From Omphiscola glabra (taxonomy: Eukaryota > Mollusca > Gastropoda > Lymnaeidae), in assembly GCA_964017045.1 (NCBI GenBank), contig OZ024810.1, positions 8,983,562-9,047,561 on the forward strand: a stretch of DNA of 64,000 bases, read 5' to 3'. The position numbers and the translations under genes are program-made. Below the pieces are notes generated by a model that did not search any database, was not told where the DNA came from, and worked only from the letters and a program-made list of their open reading frames with translations. Each line of letters opens with the position of its first letter. Positions within the stretch are counted from its first letter, which is position 1. Shown piece by piece: positions 44,862 through 56,658 of the stretch.

Positions 44862-46481
44862 TTAGATTAAAATACACCCAAGCCCTTCAAATGGAGGTAA
44901 GACGGTTGCAATTTGATCTTCTACGGCCGATCGTTTAGTCTTCAAATAGTCAGTATAATTTTTTAAAGTAATTTCATGTTGGATCTCAAACTGACATTGG
45001 GGATTGCGTCTAAATTCAACATAATGTAATGTATTCAGTTAAGATTGATCTTCTTCTTCTTTATAATGCATTGGTTTATGTTCTTCCTTTTCACCATCTC
45101 TAGTATCATCGTCTGTTGATTCACCATCTTCTGTATCAACTTGTGTTGATTCCCCCTCTCTAGTATCACCTTGTATTGATTCACCATCTTCTGTATCAAC
45201 TTGTGTTGATTCCCCCTCTCTAGTATCATCTTGTGTTGATTCACCATCTCTAGTATCGCCTTGTGTTGATTCACCATCTTCTGTATCAACTTGTGTTGAT
45301 TCCCCCTCTCTAGTATCATCTTGTGTTGATTCACCATCTTCTGTATCAATTTGTATTGATTCCCGCTCTCTAGTATCATCTTGTGTTGATTCACCATCTC
45401 TAGTATGACCTTGTGTTGATTCACCATCTTCTGTATCAACTTGTGTTGATTCACCATCGTCTGTATCAACTTGTGTTGATTCACCATCGTCTGTATCAAC
45501 TTGGGTTGATTCACCATCTTCTGTATCAACTTGTGTTGATTCACCATCGTCTGTATCAACTTGTGTTGATTCACCATCTTCACTATAACCTTTTTTATTT
45601 TCTTTCCTTGAAAAATATCGATTTTGTTCCAAAATTTCTATCAACAGATTATGCCACTCATTTCGTAACTTAAAATGTAAATCGTGTAATGTTTTCGTCA
45701 TTTTACGGCCACTTGTGTCATTGCTTATAACCATAGCAATGAACTCTTTTGTTTTATAATCCAGACGGTTGTATCTCTCATCAATGTGTTCTCTACAAAT
45801 ACAAAGAAAGTCCTCTAGGAAATATTTCTTTTGTTTGAAATCCATTAAAATTTGTTTCTCAAATTGTTTAATGTATTTACGTAGTTCTTGTAGCTTGTCT
45901 TTATCTTTAGTTTTATTGTCAAAGAGAACACATCTGTAACCGACTTCTTCGAACAGTGATTTTATCTCACCTCTTTGTTCCTTGCACCAATTATCAAAAC
46001 TTTTCTTACTTCGATTTTCTAACGTTTCAAATGTATCACCATTTGAGAAAACTAAAATCCCCCTATCTCTGAACACATTATCTCCAAAGATAGACCTAAC
46101 CATTTGTACTGCTGCTCTATCGTGTTTGGTAAAGCTGACGCCATATGGCAGCACAAATAAAAGGGCATCGAATCCACACCTGTGAAAAACGTTTGTTTTT
46201 TTTAACAGATGTGACTGGATTCAAACCATCCTGGGTATTAGTATTGATAATCAATGCATCAAATGCTGACAGCATGAGAGATGACATGTCACTTCGCATG
46301 TCTCCAATAAAGGAACAGTCCACAACAACAAACTCGTCATTATAGGCTATCTCGTTTTTTAAACGGTACTTTTTTTCTACAAAACTTTCGCCGAAGATCA
46401 TTTCACCCAGTATTGAGTTTCCTACAGAACTTTTACCACTACCTTGTGGGCCAACCAAAAGTAATGTGCGCTTTATACTTT
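44862..46481 (-). CDS. GIMAP locus C, exon 2: second AIG1 domain with two lesions
   Basis: Acceptor TTTTTTACAG at 46482-46491. The exon starts with the two bases AA, which complete the G left by exon 1 (48061-46942). Motifs: P-loop GPQGSGKS, DCSFIGDM in place of DxxGxGD (G3 glycine replaced by Phe), FSNGD (G4) and CVLFDNK (G5). An array of 16 acidic decapeptides follows. Lesion 1 is a frameshift at the T8 run 46196-46203; one fewer T keeps the frame conserved with locus B. Lesion 2 is TAA at 45039-45041, where locus B has AAA. Beyond it, exactly 58 further codons remain open and match the locus B tail (LHYVEFRR, CQFEIQHEI), ending GCILI, a CAAX-like box. This is a very young pseudo-exon or carries assembly errors. 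Confidence 0.75.
45093..45590 (-). repeat. 30-bp coding minisatellite (acidic decapeptides) in GIMAP locus C
   Basis: Sixteen units of the DGESTQVDTE/DGESTQDDTR type. Part of the array alternates two variants, giving a 60-bp higher-order unit. It sits at the same place as the KAKEDEPTPV array of locus B, with the same unit length and nearly the same copy number but unrelated sequence. Confidence 0.95.
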
Positions 46482-46941
46482 CTGTAAAAAAGAAATATAG
46501 ATATATATATAATTTATATATTTACAAATAAACATTAATTTGTATCAGCTTTATTTCTTTTAATGACTTACAAAATAAATTGTACTTTCATTTACCATAT
46601 TAAAATGTTTAATTTTTCAAATTTACCAATGAAAATTGTTAGTTTTGGATTATAAAAAACTCCTTCTGTGATTGTCAAGTTAGACTCATCAGCATGGAAG
46701 CGGTAAATTATTTTTCTTCAAGCCATCCATTTCTTGCTATGAAGATATAAGTTATGAAATTATTATTATTTTTTTAATAAATTTTTAAAAATGCATGAAG
46801 GGTGAATTTATAATGACAAAAATGACACTTATTCCAGACCTACTATTTAAAAATGTTAATATTAACGAAATGTAAATATATATGTCTAATATATATACAA
46901 TTAATATATATAATGGTGAGCATATAAGTATGTTGACTTAC

Positions 46942-48061
46942 CACTTTGAATGTCTAATTCTTTAATTCCGCGTGCATCAATATCAGTCGATTTCTTATCA
47001 TGAATCTCTGAAACGGAAGTTGTTACTTTTGTAGTGGGTAGTTCATCCACATGCGTTGGGAGGGCAAGTTGTATCTGCGATGGTGTACTTTCTTCAGATT
47101 TAAAGAGAATAGGAATCGAACATTCGATCTCTTCCGAGATCGTTTGCTCTAATTCCTGAAAAACGTGTCCTGTTTTTAATTGCAACTTTTTTACAGTTTC
47201 TACAACTTGGCTTAGAGGTTGTTGAGTAAATTTGGGTTCATTTCCTTGTCTAGTCAAACGTTGTTTATGCTCCAAGAGTTTTGTCCTCAAGAGTTCAAGT
47301 TCCTGTTTACTGACGTCATTCTGGCTGTTTATATAACCATCAAACTCTTCAAATTTACGATTGATTTCTTCCATAAGAATGAGCTGTTGTCTAGAAAGCT
47401 TACAAGTAGGACTGTCAAAGCCATCTATCGTGTATTGCCTGTAAGTCATGCTGTCAATAACTGACATGAGTTTGTTCCTTTGTTCCAATTGTTTGTTTTT
47501 GTCCGTTGTTTTGTTGTCAAACAGGACACATCTGTTGTTACATTCCTCAAGTAAAATCTGGAAATATCCAGTTTGTTGTTGACACCAATCTTCAAATGAA
47601 TGGATATTCTCATCGAGGTCATTGACGTCAAATAGGTCACCAAAGGTCACTACTATAACACCCCAGTGTTTAAAGACTTTTGGTCCTAAAACTGATTTTA
47701 TTGCAAAAACAGAGCTTTTCATATTGACCTGGGACCTTTCGTGAATGAAATGGACCAGAATAATGGCATTGAAGCAAGACATTTCCTGTTTCATAGTCGT
47801 TTCAACCGAGTGTAATAAAGACTTGACGCCTCCATTAAGATCTACATCCGTGTCGCCTATGCCAGTTCCATCCAAAACAAACACATATCTGCCATCCACA
47901 ACAGAAGAATGACATGCGATGACGTCACCATGAGACGAGTCATAGGGTTTTCTTGATTTAAACACATTTTTATCAAGGATGGAGTTGCCAGTGGAACTCT
48001 TACCACTTCCTGTTTTACCCACCAGGAGTATTCGGCACGACTGTGGGTCACTGGTCGCCAT
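46942..48061 (-). CDS. GIMAP/AIG1-family GTPase, locus C, exon 1 (first AIG1 domain)
   Basis: The start ATG at 48061 sits in AAGATGG, a good Kozak context. The exon gives 373 codons plus one base. P-loop GKTGSGKSS (residues 14-22), DGTGIGDT (G3), TFGD (G4) and CVLFDNKT (G5), then a long predicted helical/coiled segment (roughly 225-330) and a Ser/Thr-rich stretch. The donor CAAAGTG/GTAAGT at 46941 leaves phase 1, which matches the exon 2 acceptor at 46482 and makes a split Glu. Splicing across the 460-bp intron gives a tandem-AIG1 protein. If the intron is retained, the frame ends after about 14 more codons (stop at 46901), giving a single-domain protein. All GTPase motifs are intact, so this exon looks functional. 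Confidence 0.88.
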
Positions 48062-48100
48062 CTTTGAATAAAAGAAATATACCGAGATAAACACATGAAC

Positions 48101-48108
48101 TATTTATA
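48101..48108 (-). promoter_or_regulatory. Candidate TATA box of GIMAP locus C
   Basis: TATAAATA on the minus strand, 40 nt before the ATG. A start site about 30 nt downstream would give a very short leader and would skip an out-of-frame ATG at 48096. Confidence 0.35.
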
Positions 48109-48358
48109 ATTTTCATGATCTCACATAATAATTTTCTTGGAATGTATTTATGGCTGTAACGCTTTGTTTAATTTTATTAATTCAGATTTTTATGAATTCC
48201 GTTACTAGAATGCGTGTTTTCATTCTGCCATTATTTGCAACCCGACCGATGAGCCAGATGGGAGTCCAAAGCATGATTAAAAAGACCCCTTTCCGGAAAC
48301 GTTCTTTCTTGTAAAACAGTTTATAAAAGGGGACACGGGCCTTAATTTTCCCCGTAAC

Positions 48359-48545
48359 TTGCTGCACCCAAACAGGAAAGGGCATCAATGGTGGAAACTA
48401 AAACGCGAGAACCAGAACCTCATCACCCACATGAGAACAGAACAATGTCCTAAACCAGCGTTTCCCGAAATGCCTGGTCGCGACCCGGTACCGGGCCCCG
48501 AAAGCCAAATTACCGGGTTACCGAAAGAAGCGGAAAAAAGTTTTT
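48359..48545 (+). mobile_element. LINE scrap joined to a hAT-like terminus
   Basis: ctcatcacccacatgagaac then agaacaatgtcc repeats the plus-strand equivalent of the LINE sequence at 17.8 kb (LITHMRTEQC). It breaks at 48456 into cagcgtttcccgaaatgcc and 'ggtcgcgacccggtaccggg', a typical hAT-type end (CAGCGTTTCCC). A hAT element therefore interrupted the LINE copy. Confidence 0.5.
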
Positions 48546-49230
48546 AAAAAAAATCATTTAGCCTAGTTAACGGGATTTATATTTTGCGCGCTATCTGGAA
48601 ATGGAAGCAGTCACCCCACAAGCAAAATTTTTATACTCAATATATTTGTTACTATGGTGCCTGCCTTATAAACCAAATTATTCTTAAATCAAATCATTAT
48701 GATAATAGAAACATTAACCATGAATATACATATATATATATATATGAAAAAAGGTAGCTTTTGTGCGACTCACTAGGAATTACAAATTTCCACGGTCTAC
48801 CTTTTTCACCACCTCAATTGAGACATAGCATCGAATGAAAAAGCTTTACGGCCTAATTTATCATGAGTCATTTCTTCATCTCAACTGAATAGTCAGCTCT
48901 CAATCGCATTGTTCATTATTTCAACTAAAATAAAGTCATGAATTCACTCTGATATTTCCTGTTATATTTTAGAGCGCAGTAACTCACCTCAAGAGATCGA
49001 TTTGATAAATGACAAAGCTCACCAAATATGCACAATGTAATTAATTGTATAGAGTCTATCACAGCATTGAGAACATAAGAAACCATTCTCACCTTTATCT
49101 CTGGAATGCCCCACAGTCGCCGCACATGTTGCAAATGATAAATTTATCTCCACCAGGCATAGTACTTTAGCGTTATAAGGATCACATGATAGCTGTTATC
49201 TCGTTCTGAATTTGTCATTCTTCATCCATC
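48546..49230. other. Unassigned sequence upstream of GIMAP locus C
   Basis: Short (TA)n at about 48728-48745. No supported gene. Confidence 0.4.
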
Positions 49231-49234
49231 TTTC

Positions 49235-49353
49235 CCCCATCTCTCTCTCTCTCTCTCACTCTCTCTTTCTTTATTTTCGCTCCAATATTTTTGTGTTTCT
49301 CCATTTTGTTCTTTTTTTCCCTCTCTTTTTTTCTTGTTCTCTCGTTCTGTCTG

Positions 49354-49429
<76 letters not shown>

Positions 49430-49530
49430 TCTTTCTTTCTTATTTTTCTCTTTTATTTTTATTTTTCTCTCGTTCTCTCTCTCTCTCTCTGTCCCTCTCA
49501 CTCTCTCTCTCTCCTCTCTCTATGTAATAA
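49235..49530. repeat. (CT)n-rich microsatellite region
   Basis: Nearly 300 bp of CT repeats interrupted by T-runs. Long open frames through it encode only Leu/Ser or Arg/Glu runs. Confidence 0.95.
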
Positions 49531-51258
49531 ATGTAATTATACATTTTCTTTTTCTCTCACTTCCAACGATAAAACTGTAGAGGAATGACGTTGATACTTT
49601 TATTTATAAAATACGTTTAGAGACATGGAGGTATTGCCCGGGGCGATCCTTGACTTTGTCGCCCCCCAACGAAAATCGCCCAAAATGCCTAACCCACATC
49701 AAATATAAGACATGTATCTCATTTGAATTGACCAAAAGTGCAGACTCCAAATAACCGTTGTTGTGTGCGTGGGGGCGTGGTGTGGGGGATGGGGGTGAAA
49801 TCTCATTAAACTTTTCGTGAATATCATAAATTAAATAAACTGTTTATTAAATCTATGTCCGATTTTTTGGCAGTTAAATTGATTCGGTTATTCTATGTCT
49901 AAACGTATTCCTTTTTTTAAAAAATTTTTTTATTGAAACGATAACCCACGATACTTACAATTACCCAAGGTAAAACATTTCCAACTCGGATTAAAAACTA
50001 TCGCGTTAAATGTGATTCTTTTCGAAAGCTCATCGTCCTGTTTGTTAACTCAAGCTTGAGCATACTATGTTCAACTTAGTCCTTAACACGGCTTGGGCGC
50101 AGTCCTTCATGCATCATCCTTTGCAATGTCTCTACGGCCATCGGTCTTCTGTTATTTTTAGATTCTACAAACAGTCGAAGATATCGAAAGATACATCGAC
50201 ACAGAGTCGTGACGTGTTTAGTAAATAGCGGTTCTGAAATACTCTCTTGGCATCACAATTATTCATTAATGTATTATATATTTGAAAAGCCAAAGCCAAA
50301 AGCATAATCATAGGCCGGGTGGATTTGTATATTTTTCCTGATTTGATTTAATTGGGAGAAATTATTTTCACGGCAGAATAAGGAGATGGTACAATATGTG
50401 AAGGGAAAACGGCAGATGAGGATATAGGGGGGGGGGAGTGAGCAGTTTGCGGTAGAGGTTTTACCCAATCCTTATGAGATCGTGTAATCGAGATTTTAAA
50501 TCGTACATCTATGCCATGGAGAGTAGATATAGTATTGGAGTAAATGTATTGATGGTAAGCTCGGCATGTAGATTTTGAAGATACTCGGCCGATGAAACGA
50601 TGTGTAGTGAGCGATCACGAAATAAATGAAGTAGCATTATTTACACACGATTTACGTTACATCTATGTCTGATATATATACGGCAGTGTGGATATATGTA
50701 GGCCAGTGGCTATTTTAAGTTTGTTTCGTCTAAATGTATGTTTTTGTTCTGCTGGCCCCCTTTTTTGTGTTAAGTGGATTCCCCGTTTTTTGAAAAAGAC
50801 TATTTAAGTTGCTAGTGAAATGTTGATGACAGTATTCCATTTCAAGGTTTAAGATGTAGCACTAGGTAATTATTTTGTTTAACCTCTAATGTTACTTTAT
50901 ATTCGCATGTTTATTATAGTCTATGTACTTTTGTTACTTATTGCTTATTCAAATTATAATTGAATATGCTTGGGAAACCTTTTAAAAGTACCTGTAGTTT
51001 GAAATCGAACCTCCCACGCTGGGTTTTCTATTGATGCTTATGTTGTCTTTAACTTTAAACATTGTTTTACTTTTATATTGTGTCATCCCCTGGCCTGTTA
51101 TTATGATTATTTAGTTACTTGTGTACATATTGCTTTGATGCCTGTATCTAACACTATTTAGTTAAGTTTTAAATGAGAATGTGCATTATGAACATGAGTT
51201 GACTAGGTCAACTAAAGCGGTAATACTATGTATTACGGATACTGCAATGGGTATATTT
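49531..51258. other. Region without a recognisable gene
   Basis: Ordinary AT-rich sequence with short GC patches. Nothing supported. Confidence 0.4.
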
Positions 51259-51475
51259 GTCTCAGATAATCATGGTCTCCCAGATTCTGAGTCATGCCTC
51301 TTATGTATTTTATACATTGATAAATTAATAATTAATGTCTTGGAGTGTACCAGACAGTGGTGCGGTGTCTCAGATAATCATGGTCTCCCAGATTCTGAGT
51401 CATGCCTCTTATGTATTTTATACATTGATACATTAATCATTAATGTCTAGAGTGTACCAGGCAGTGGTGTGGCCT
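51259..51475. repeat. Tandem duplication, 108-bp unit, two copies
   Basis: 'ctcagataatcatggtctcc' begins at 51261 and again at 51369. The copies differ at few positions, indicating a recent duplication. Confidence 0.9.
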
Positions 51476-51704
51476 CATACCGGTATTAACAATGTTTTAA
51501 TACCCTCATTTAACTTTCTAATATTTGTTCTTATTTTTATTGTAATTCATGAATTAATGCGTTTTATTATTTTATCTTCCAGCCGCGCTAATTGGCTGGT
51601 TGGGTTTTTGGTTTTTGGTTTTCTTATACAAATAAACGCTACCCTTCTCACCTTCCTGAGTTTGTCTCGTGAGTGTCGTAATTGCGCGAGCTTACATATA
51701 TATA

Positions 51705-53027
51705 TACTAGCCGATATACCCGGCGTGGCCCGGGATTGCATTAGGACCCCGATCCCGGTGACCTACAGATCCCGTTAGTATACTGTTCTCTATGGGATCC
51801 CGTTCCATCTTGACCTATATCCATCTATTCACATATAAACTGTAGTGTTGTCTAAGCCTATTGATATTTATATAGCTCATATAAGGAAAAATGAAACGGG
51901 GCCCCCGGCCCCAGAGAAATTGATATTATAAGTTCAGTACCCTTCGATATTTGAATATGGATAATCAAGTGTATGTGTACTAAGTTTGCTCAAGATCCAT
52001 CTATTCATGAAGGAGTAGTTGTTGTTAATTTTATTTATATAGCTAATATAGGAAAAAACGACAGTTTGGGATCCCGGCCCCAAACAGAGTGTCATAAAAA
52101 TTTCATATACCCTTCAGCGTTTTTTCCGAATACTGATGGATATATGTGCCAAATTTGATCAAGATATATCCATCCATGTAGGAGTATTAAGCCTATTGAC
52201 CTATAGAACTTTCTGGAACATTCTAGATTAAATGTATTATCCTCCTCGAACTGTGTAAAAACTGTATTTTCTTAGTAATTATTCTTCGAATACGAAAAAT
52301 TATACAGCTAAATACATTTTTACAACTATAGTACATTTAAGTTAAAAGATGGTCCCCGGGGCCCATTCCATAATTGAAACGAATTAGTTTTTGACTGAGA
52401 TGGGGCCCTATAAAAATCATTCAGGTAAGTTATGAAGTTAAAATTTTTAATTTGTCCCTTTAAAATCAATTGAATAATCCCATAGATATAGCGTTTTAAA
52501 GTTATCGAACTTTCTGGAAAATTCTATATTGGATATTATTAGTTTTAAATCCACCGATGTTTCAGTACGGACAGTGAAGTGAATTGCTACCACCCTAGGC
52601 CTACAGCCATCAATTCACATAGAACCTATAGTGTTGTCTAAGCCTATTGATATTTACATATCTTATATAAGGAAAAATGAAATGGGGCCCCCGGCCCCAG
52701 AAGAATGGATATTATGAGTTCAGTACCCTTCGGTATTTGAATATGGATAATCAAGTGTACTTGTACTAAATTTGATTAAGATCCATCCATTCATGTAGGA
52801 GTATTAACCCTCTTGTTAGTTATATAGCTCATATAAGAAAAAAACGAATTCGGGGCCCCCGGCCCCACACGAAATGTTATTAAAAGTTCTCAACCCCTTA
52901 AGAGTTCCTTCTGGATAATGATGGATATATCTGCCAAGTTTGGTCAAGATCCATCAATCCGCGTAAAAGCCTTTGTGGAACAGACCCACAAACAAACACC
53001 CACAAACAAATTTTCACTTTTATATAT
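51705..53027. mobile_element. Composite dispersed repeat with GGGGCCCCCGGCCCC boxes, copy 1
   Basis: Begins with (TA)n then ctagccgatatacccggcgt and 'ggcccgggattgcattagg'; ends 'caaacaaattttcacttt' plus (TA)n. The inside is made of repeated modules of about 150-170 bp: 'atagctcatataaggaaaaa', GC box, 'cagtacccttcg', 'gatccatctattcatg'. Probably a retroelement-derived non-coding repeat. Short repeated open frames inside are not genes. Confidence 0.8.
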
Positions 53028-55135
53028 ATACTAGCCGATATACCCGGCGTGGCCCGGGATTGCATTAGGACCCCGATCCCGGTGGCCTACAGATCCCGTT
53101 AGGATACTGTTCTCTTTGGGATCCCGTTTCATCTAGGGACCCTCCTTTACAATGTTATCCCATTTCCTGAGTTGGTCCTGACATAGATTTAGATTTTTAA
53201 TGATATCATCCTTTCTGGAAAATTCTAGATTGGATATTCTTAGTTTTAAATACACCGATTTCTAAAAACGGAGTGTGCAGTGTATTGCTCCCACGTTAAG
53301 CCTATATCCATCAATTCACAAAAAAACTAAAGTGTTATCTAAGCCTATTGACCTATAGAACTTTCTGGAACATTCTAGATTAAATGTATTATCCTCCCCG
53401 AACTGTGTAAAAACCGTCCTTTATTAGTAATAATTATTCTTCGAATACGAAAAATTATACGACTAAATGAATTTCTATAACTATAGTACATTTAAGTTAA
53501 AAGAGGGGCCCCGGTAGCCCATACCAAATTGTACCGAAATAGTTTTGCCTGAGATGGGGCCCTATAATAATCATTCAGGTCAGTTATGAAGTTACAATTT
53601 TAAATTTGTCCCATTAAAATCTATTGAATAATGCCATAGATATAGCGTTTTAAAGTTATCGAACTTTCTGGAAAATTCTAGATTGGATATTATTAGTTTT
53701 ACATCCACCCATATTTCAATACGGACTAAGAAGCGTAATGAACAAAGCTAGGCCTAGATCCATCAATTCACATATAAACTGTAGTGTTGTCTAAGCCTAT
53801 TGATATTTATATAGCTCATATAATTAAAAATGAAACCGGGCCCCCGGCCCCATATAAATGGATATTATAAGTTCATTACCTTTCGATATTTGAATATGGA
53901 TAATCAAGTGTATGTGTACTAAGTTTGCTCAAGATCCATCTATTCATGAAGGAGTATTTGTTGTTAATTTTATTTATATAGCTCATATAGGAAAAAATGA
54001 TCGTTTGGGCCCCCGGCCCCAAACGGAGTGTCATAAAAAGTTCATAACACCGTCAGCGTTTTTTCCGAATAATGATGGATATATGTGCCAAATTTGATCA
54101 AGATCTATCCATCCATGTAGCAGTAATTAGCCTATTGACCTATAGAACTTTCTGGAACATTCTAGATTAAATGTTTTATCCTCCTAGAACTGTGTAAAAA
54201 CTGTCTTTTCTGAGTAATTATTCTTCGAATACGAAAAATTATACAACTAAATGCATTTTTACAACTACATTACATTTAAGTTAAAAGATGGGCCCCGGGG
54301 GCCCATTCCATAATTGTACGAATTATATGTGCCTGAGATGGGGCCCTATAAAAATCATTCAGGTAAGTTATGAAGTTAAGATTTAAAATTTGTCCCATTC
54401 AAATCTATTGAATAATTCCATAGATATAGCGTTTTAAAGTTATCGAACTTTCAGGAAAATTCTAGATTGGATACTATTAGTTTTACATCCACCGTTATTT
54501 CCATATGGACTAAGAAGTGTATTGCAACAAAGCTAAGCCTATATCCATCAATTCACATAGAACCTATAGTGTTTAACGATCCTATTAATATTAATATAGC
54601 TTATATAAGGAAAAAGGAAATGGGGCCCCCGGCCCCAGAGTGATGGATATTATGAGTTCGGTACCCTTCGGTATTTGAATATGGATAATCTAGTGTATGT
54701 GTACTTAGTTTTGTCAAGATTCATCCATTCATGTAGGAGTATTAAGCTTATCGATATTTATATAGCTCATATAAGGAAAAATGAAACGGGGCCCCCGGCC
54801 CCACAGGAATTGATATTATGAGTTCAGTACCCTTCGGTATTTGAATATGGATAATCAAGTGTACGTGTACTAAGTTTGATCGATATCCATCCATTCATGT
54901 AGGAGTATTTGTTTGTAATTTTTTTATATAGCTCATATAAGAAAAAAACGAATTCGGGGCCCCCGGCCCCACACGAAATGTTATTGAAAGTTCTCAACCC
55001 CTTAAGAGTTCCTTCTGGATAATGATGGATATATGTGCCAAGTTTGGTCAAGATCCATCAATCCGTGTAAAAGCCTTTGTGGAACAGACAAATCCACAAA
55101 CAAACAAACAAATTTTCACTTTTATATATATATAT
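53028..55135. mobile_element. Composite dispersed repeat with GGGGCCCCCGGCCCC boxes, copy 2
   Basis: Starts with the same (TA)n-ctagccgatatacccggcgt head immediately after copy 1 ends, and has the same tail at 55090-55130. It is longer than copy 1 because it contains more modules. A 186-bp stretch at 53912 nearly repeats the one at 51973. Confidence 0.8.
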
Positions 55136-55225
55136 GATATGATATGATATGATATATATATATATGATGATATGTGTGTGTGTGTTTGTGTGTGTGTGTT
55201 TGTGTGTGTGTGTTTGTGTGTGTAA
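55130..55225. repeat. Compound (TA)/(GATAT)/(TG)n microsatellite
   Basis: TA repeats, five GATAT-type units and then interrupted TG repeats. Confidence 0.9.
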
Positions 55226-56012
55226 TAACCTATGATCCTTTTTATAAAATTTAAACCAAATAAATGGATCGCAACAAAATTTCACATTTTTATTCTTCAT
55301 GTTATGACATAGTTCCTTGTAAATTTTGTCAAAACCTCTCAACACCAAGAGCTTTAATTTTAAAAAACTGTTGTGACACAAAGAGTTAACATTAAACATT
55401 ATTACATTCAAACAGTTTGGTGTTGTACTCTGTTAAGTCTAGGTCAACGCTCTATCCATGCTATGTCAAGACGCATTATAGTAAGCCGCTATTCAGAATT
55501 TTGATATAATTAACAAATATAACGGCGCTGAATTTAGACATTTCATATCTCATTTTCCAGATTGTCATAATAATAGGTCTTGTATCTGCTAGAGAATAGT
55601 CATAAACAAGGGTGTAACCGTCCAACGAATCTTCAAGCAAATTAAATGGAATGGTTTAATTGTTTGTTTGATTGTGTGCCTGTTTTGTTAAACTCATAAA
55701 CCATATTTCAATAGTTGAAAAAGAGTTGTCACTTTTCATTAAAATTGGTTACATTATAATTAATTATTTTTACAAAGTTATATTCTTTTTTTCTGACCAT
55801 CCAGTAAACAGTATAAAAAATCTTCATGGAAATTATATGAGACATCGGGTTTGGATCGCACACTTATTATATTTTTGCCCGAAAATTATTACCTTTTGAT
55901 TTAAATGAAGTACAATTTTACTCAAATGTAGTTATTTCATTTACAGTTAATATGGTATGAGATGCATTCAACATGAGGATTTCAATTTTGAGATTTAACA
56001 GTTTTTTTAAAG
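55226..56012. other. Region without a recognisable gene
   Basis: Nothing supported on either strand. Confidence 0.4.
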
Positions 56013-56255
56013 GTGTCCAGCGTGGGACTATCAGACCTCCCCGAGAGGTCGATATTCTTATGCTGTGGGAGAGGTTGTCAGATGATGTATTCATTTACTT
56101 CAGTTTATGGGTGCGTGTTTAGTTTCATAAATTTAAATGCTTCTAAATACCTCCTTCCTTTTGCTGTCCTCTCGTATACTTACTACATTTCAGCTAAGTG
56201 TTATTCTTATTTAATTCAATTTTTATTTAAATCTGTTTCTACTGTTGTTTGTTCG

Positions 56256-56350
56256 CTGATGAAGGCTTCTCGCCGACACGTTCTTTGTTTAATTGCTTTC
56301 TTTTTCTCCCCAGGTTTTCCCATACTTTGTTTCGCTCATTTACATTTTTT
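56256..56350 (+). repeat. CTGATGAAGG repeat motif with shared right end, copy 3
   Basis: ctgatgaaggcttctcgccg then acacgtt, followed about 45 nt later by 'ccatactttgtttcgctcattt', which matches the right inverted repeat of the 29281-29571 element. The left half is not recognisable. Confidence 0.45.
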
Positions 56351-56388
56351 AAAAAAGTAAACGCTTACATGTATGGTTATGTTAAAAA

Positions 56389-56658
56389 GTGTTTACGCAT
56401 GATTCTCAAAGAGATCAAATAAAGGAAATGATAACGTTAACTTTCCTAAAAGGCGGTAAGAGACAGGAGGGTCTACAAATTGTTTATAATAATGAAATAA
56501 CTGTGAAGAATTGTATAGATTATTTAAGTATGGAAGGTGGCTGTCTCGCAGCAGATATCTTACACTCCGATGTCTGTAAAAAAAATATCTATAAATTTTA
56601 TAAAAATCAAGAAGTAATTCAACGTAAAGACATATGCCAGTGTCAAGTTGTTACTTAG
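56389..56658 (+). CDS. Unidentified open frame of about 89 codons
   Basis: No ATG at its start (the first Met, in IKEMITLTF, comes after about 13 codons). The sequence has protein-like composition: TFLKGGKRQEGLQIVYNNEI, CLAADILHSDVCKKN and a final Cys-rich CQCQVVT. No family was recognised and no clear splice sites border it. It could be an exon or a fragment of a mobile-element protein. Confidence 0.25.
   Translation: MFTHDSQRDQIKEMITLTFLKGGKRQEGLQIVYNNEITVKNCIDYLSMEGGCLAADILHSDVCKKNIYKFYKNQEVIQRKDICQCQVVT

Noticed and set aside
45035..45583. 182-codon second frame over the locus C array
   Set aside because: Same reason: repeat-driven frame overlapping the real one.
49212..49588. Four long frames in CT-rich DNA
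   Set aside because: Encode only Leu/Ser or Arg/Glu runs from a microsatellite.
51973..52158. Repeated 61-codon frame (also at 53912)
   Set aside because: Part of the GC-boxed composite repeat; non-coding modules.
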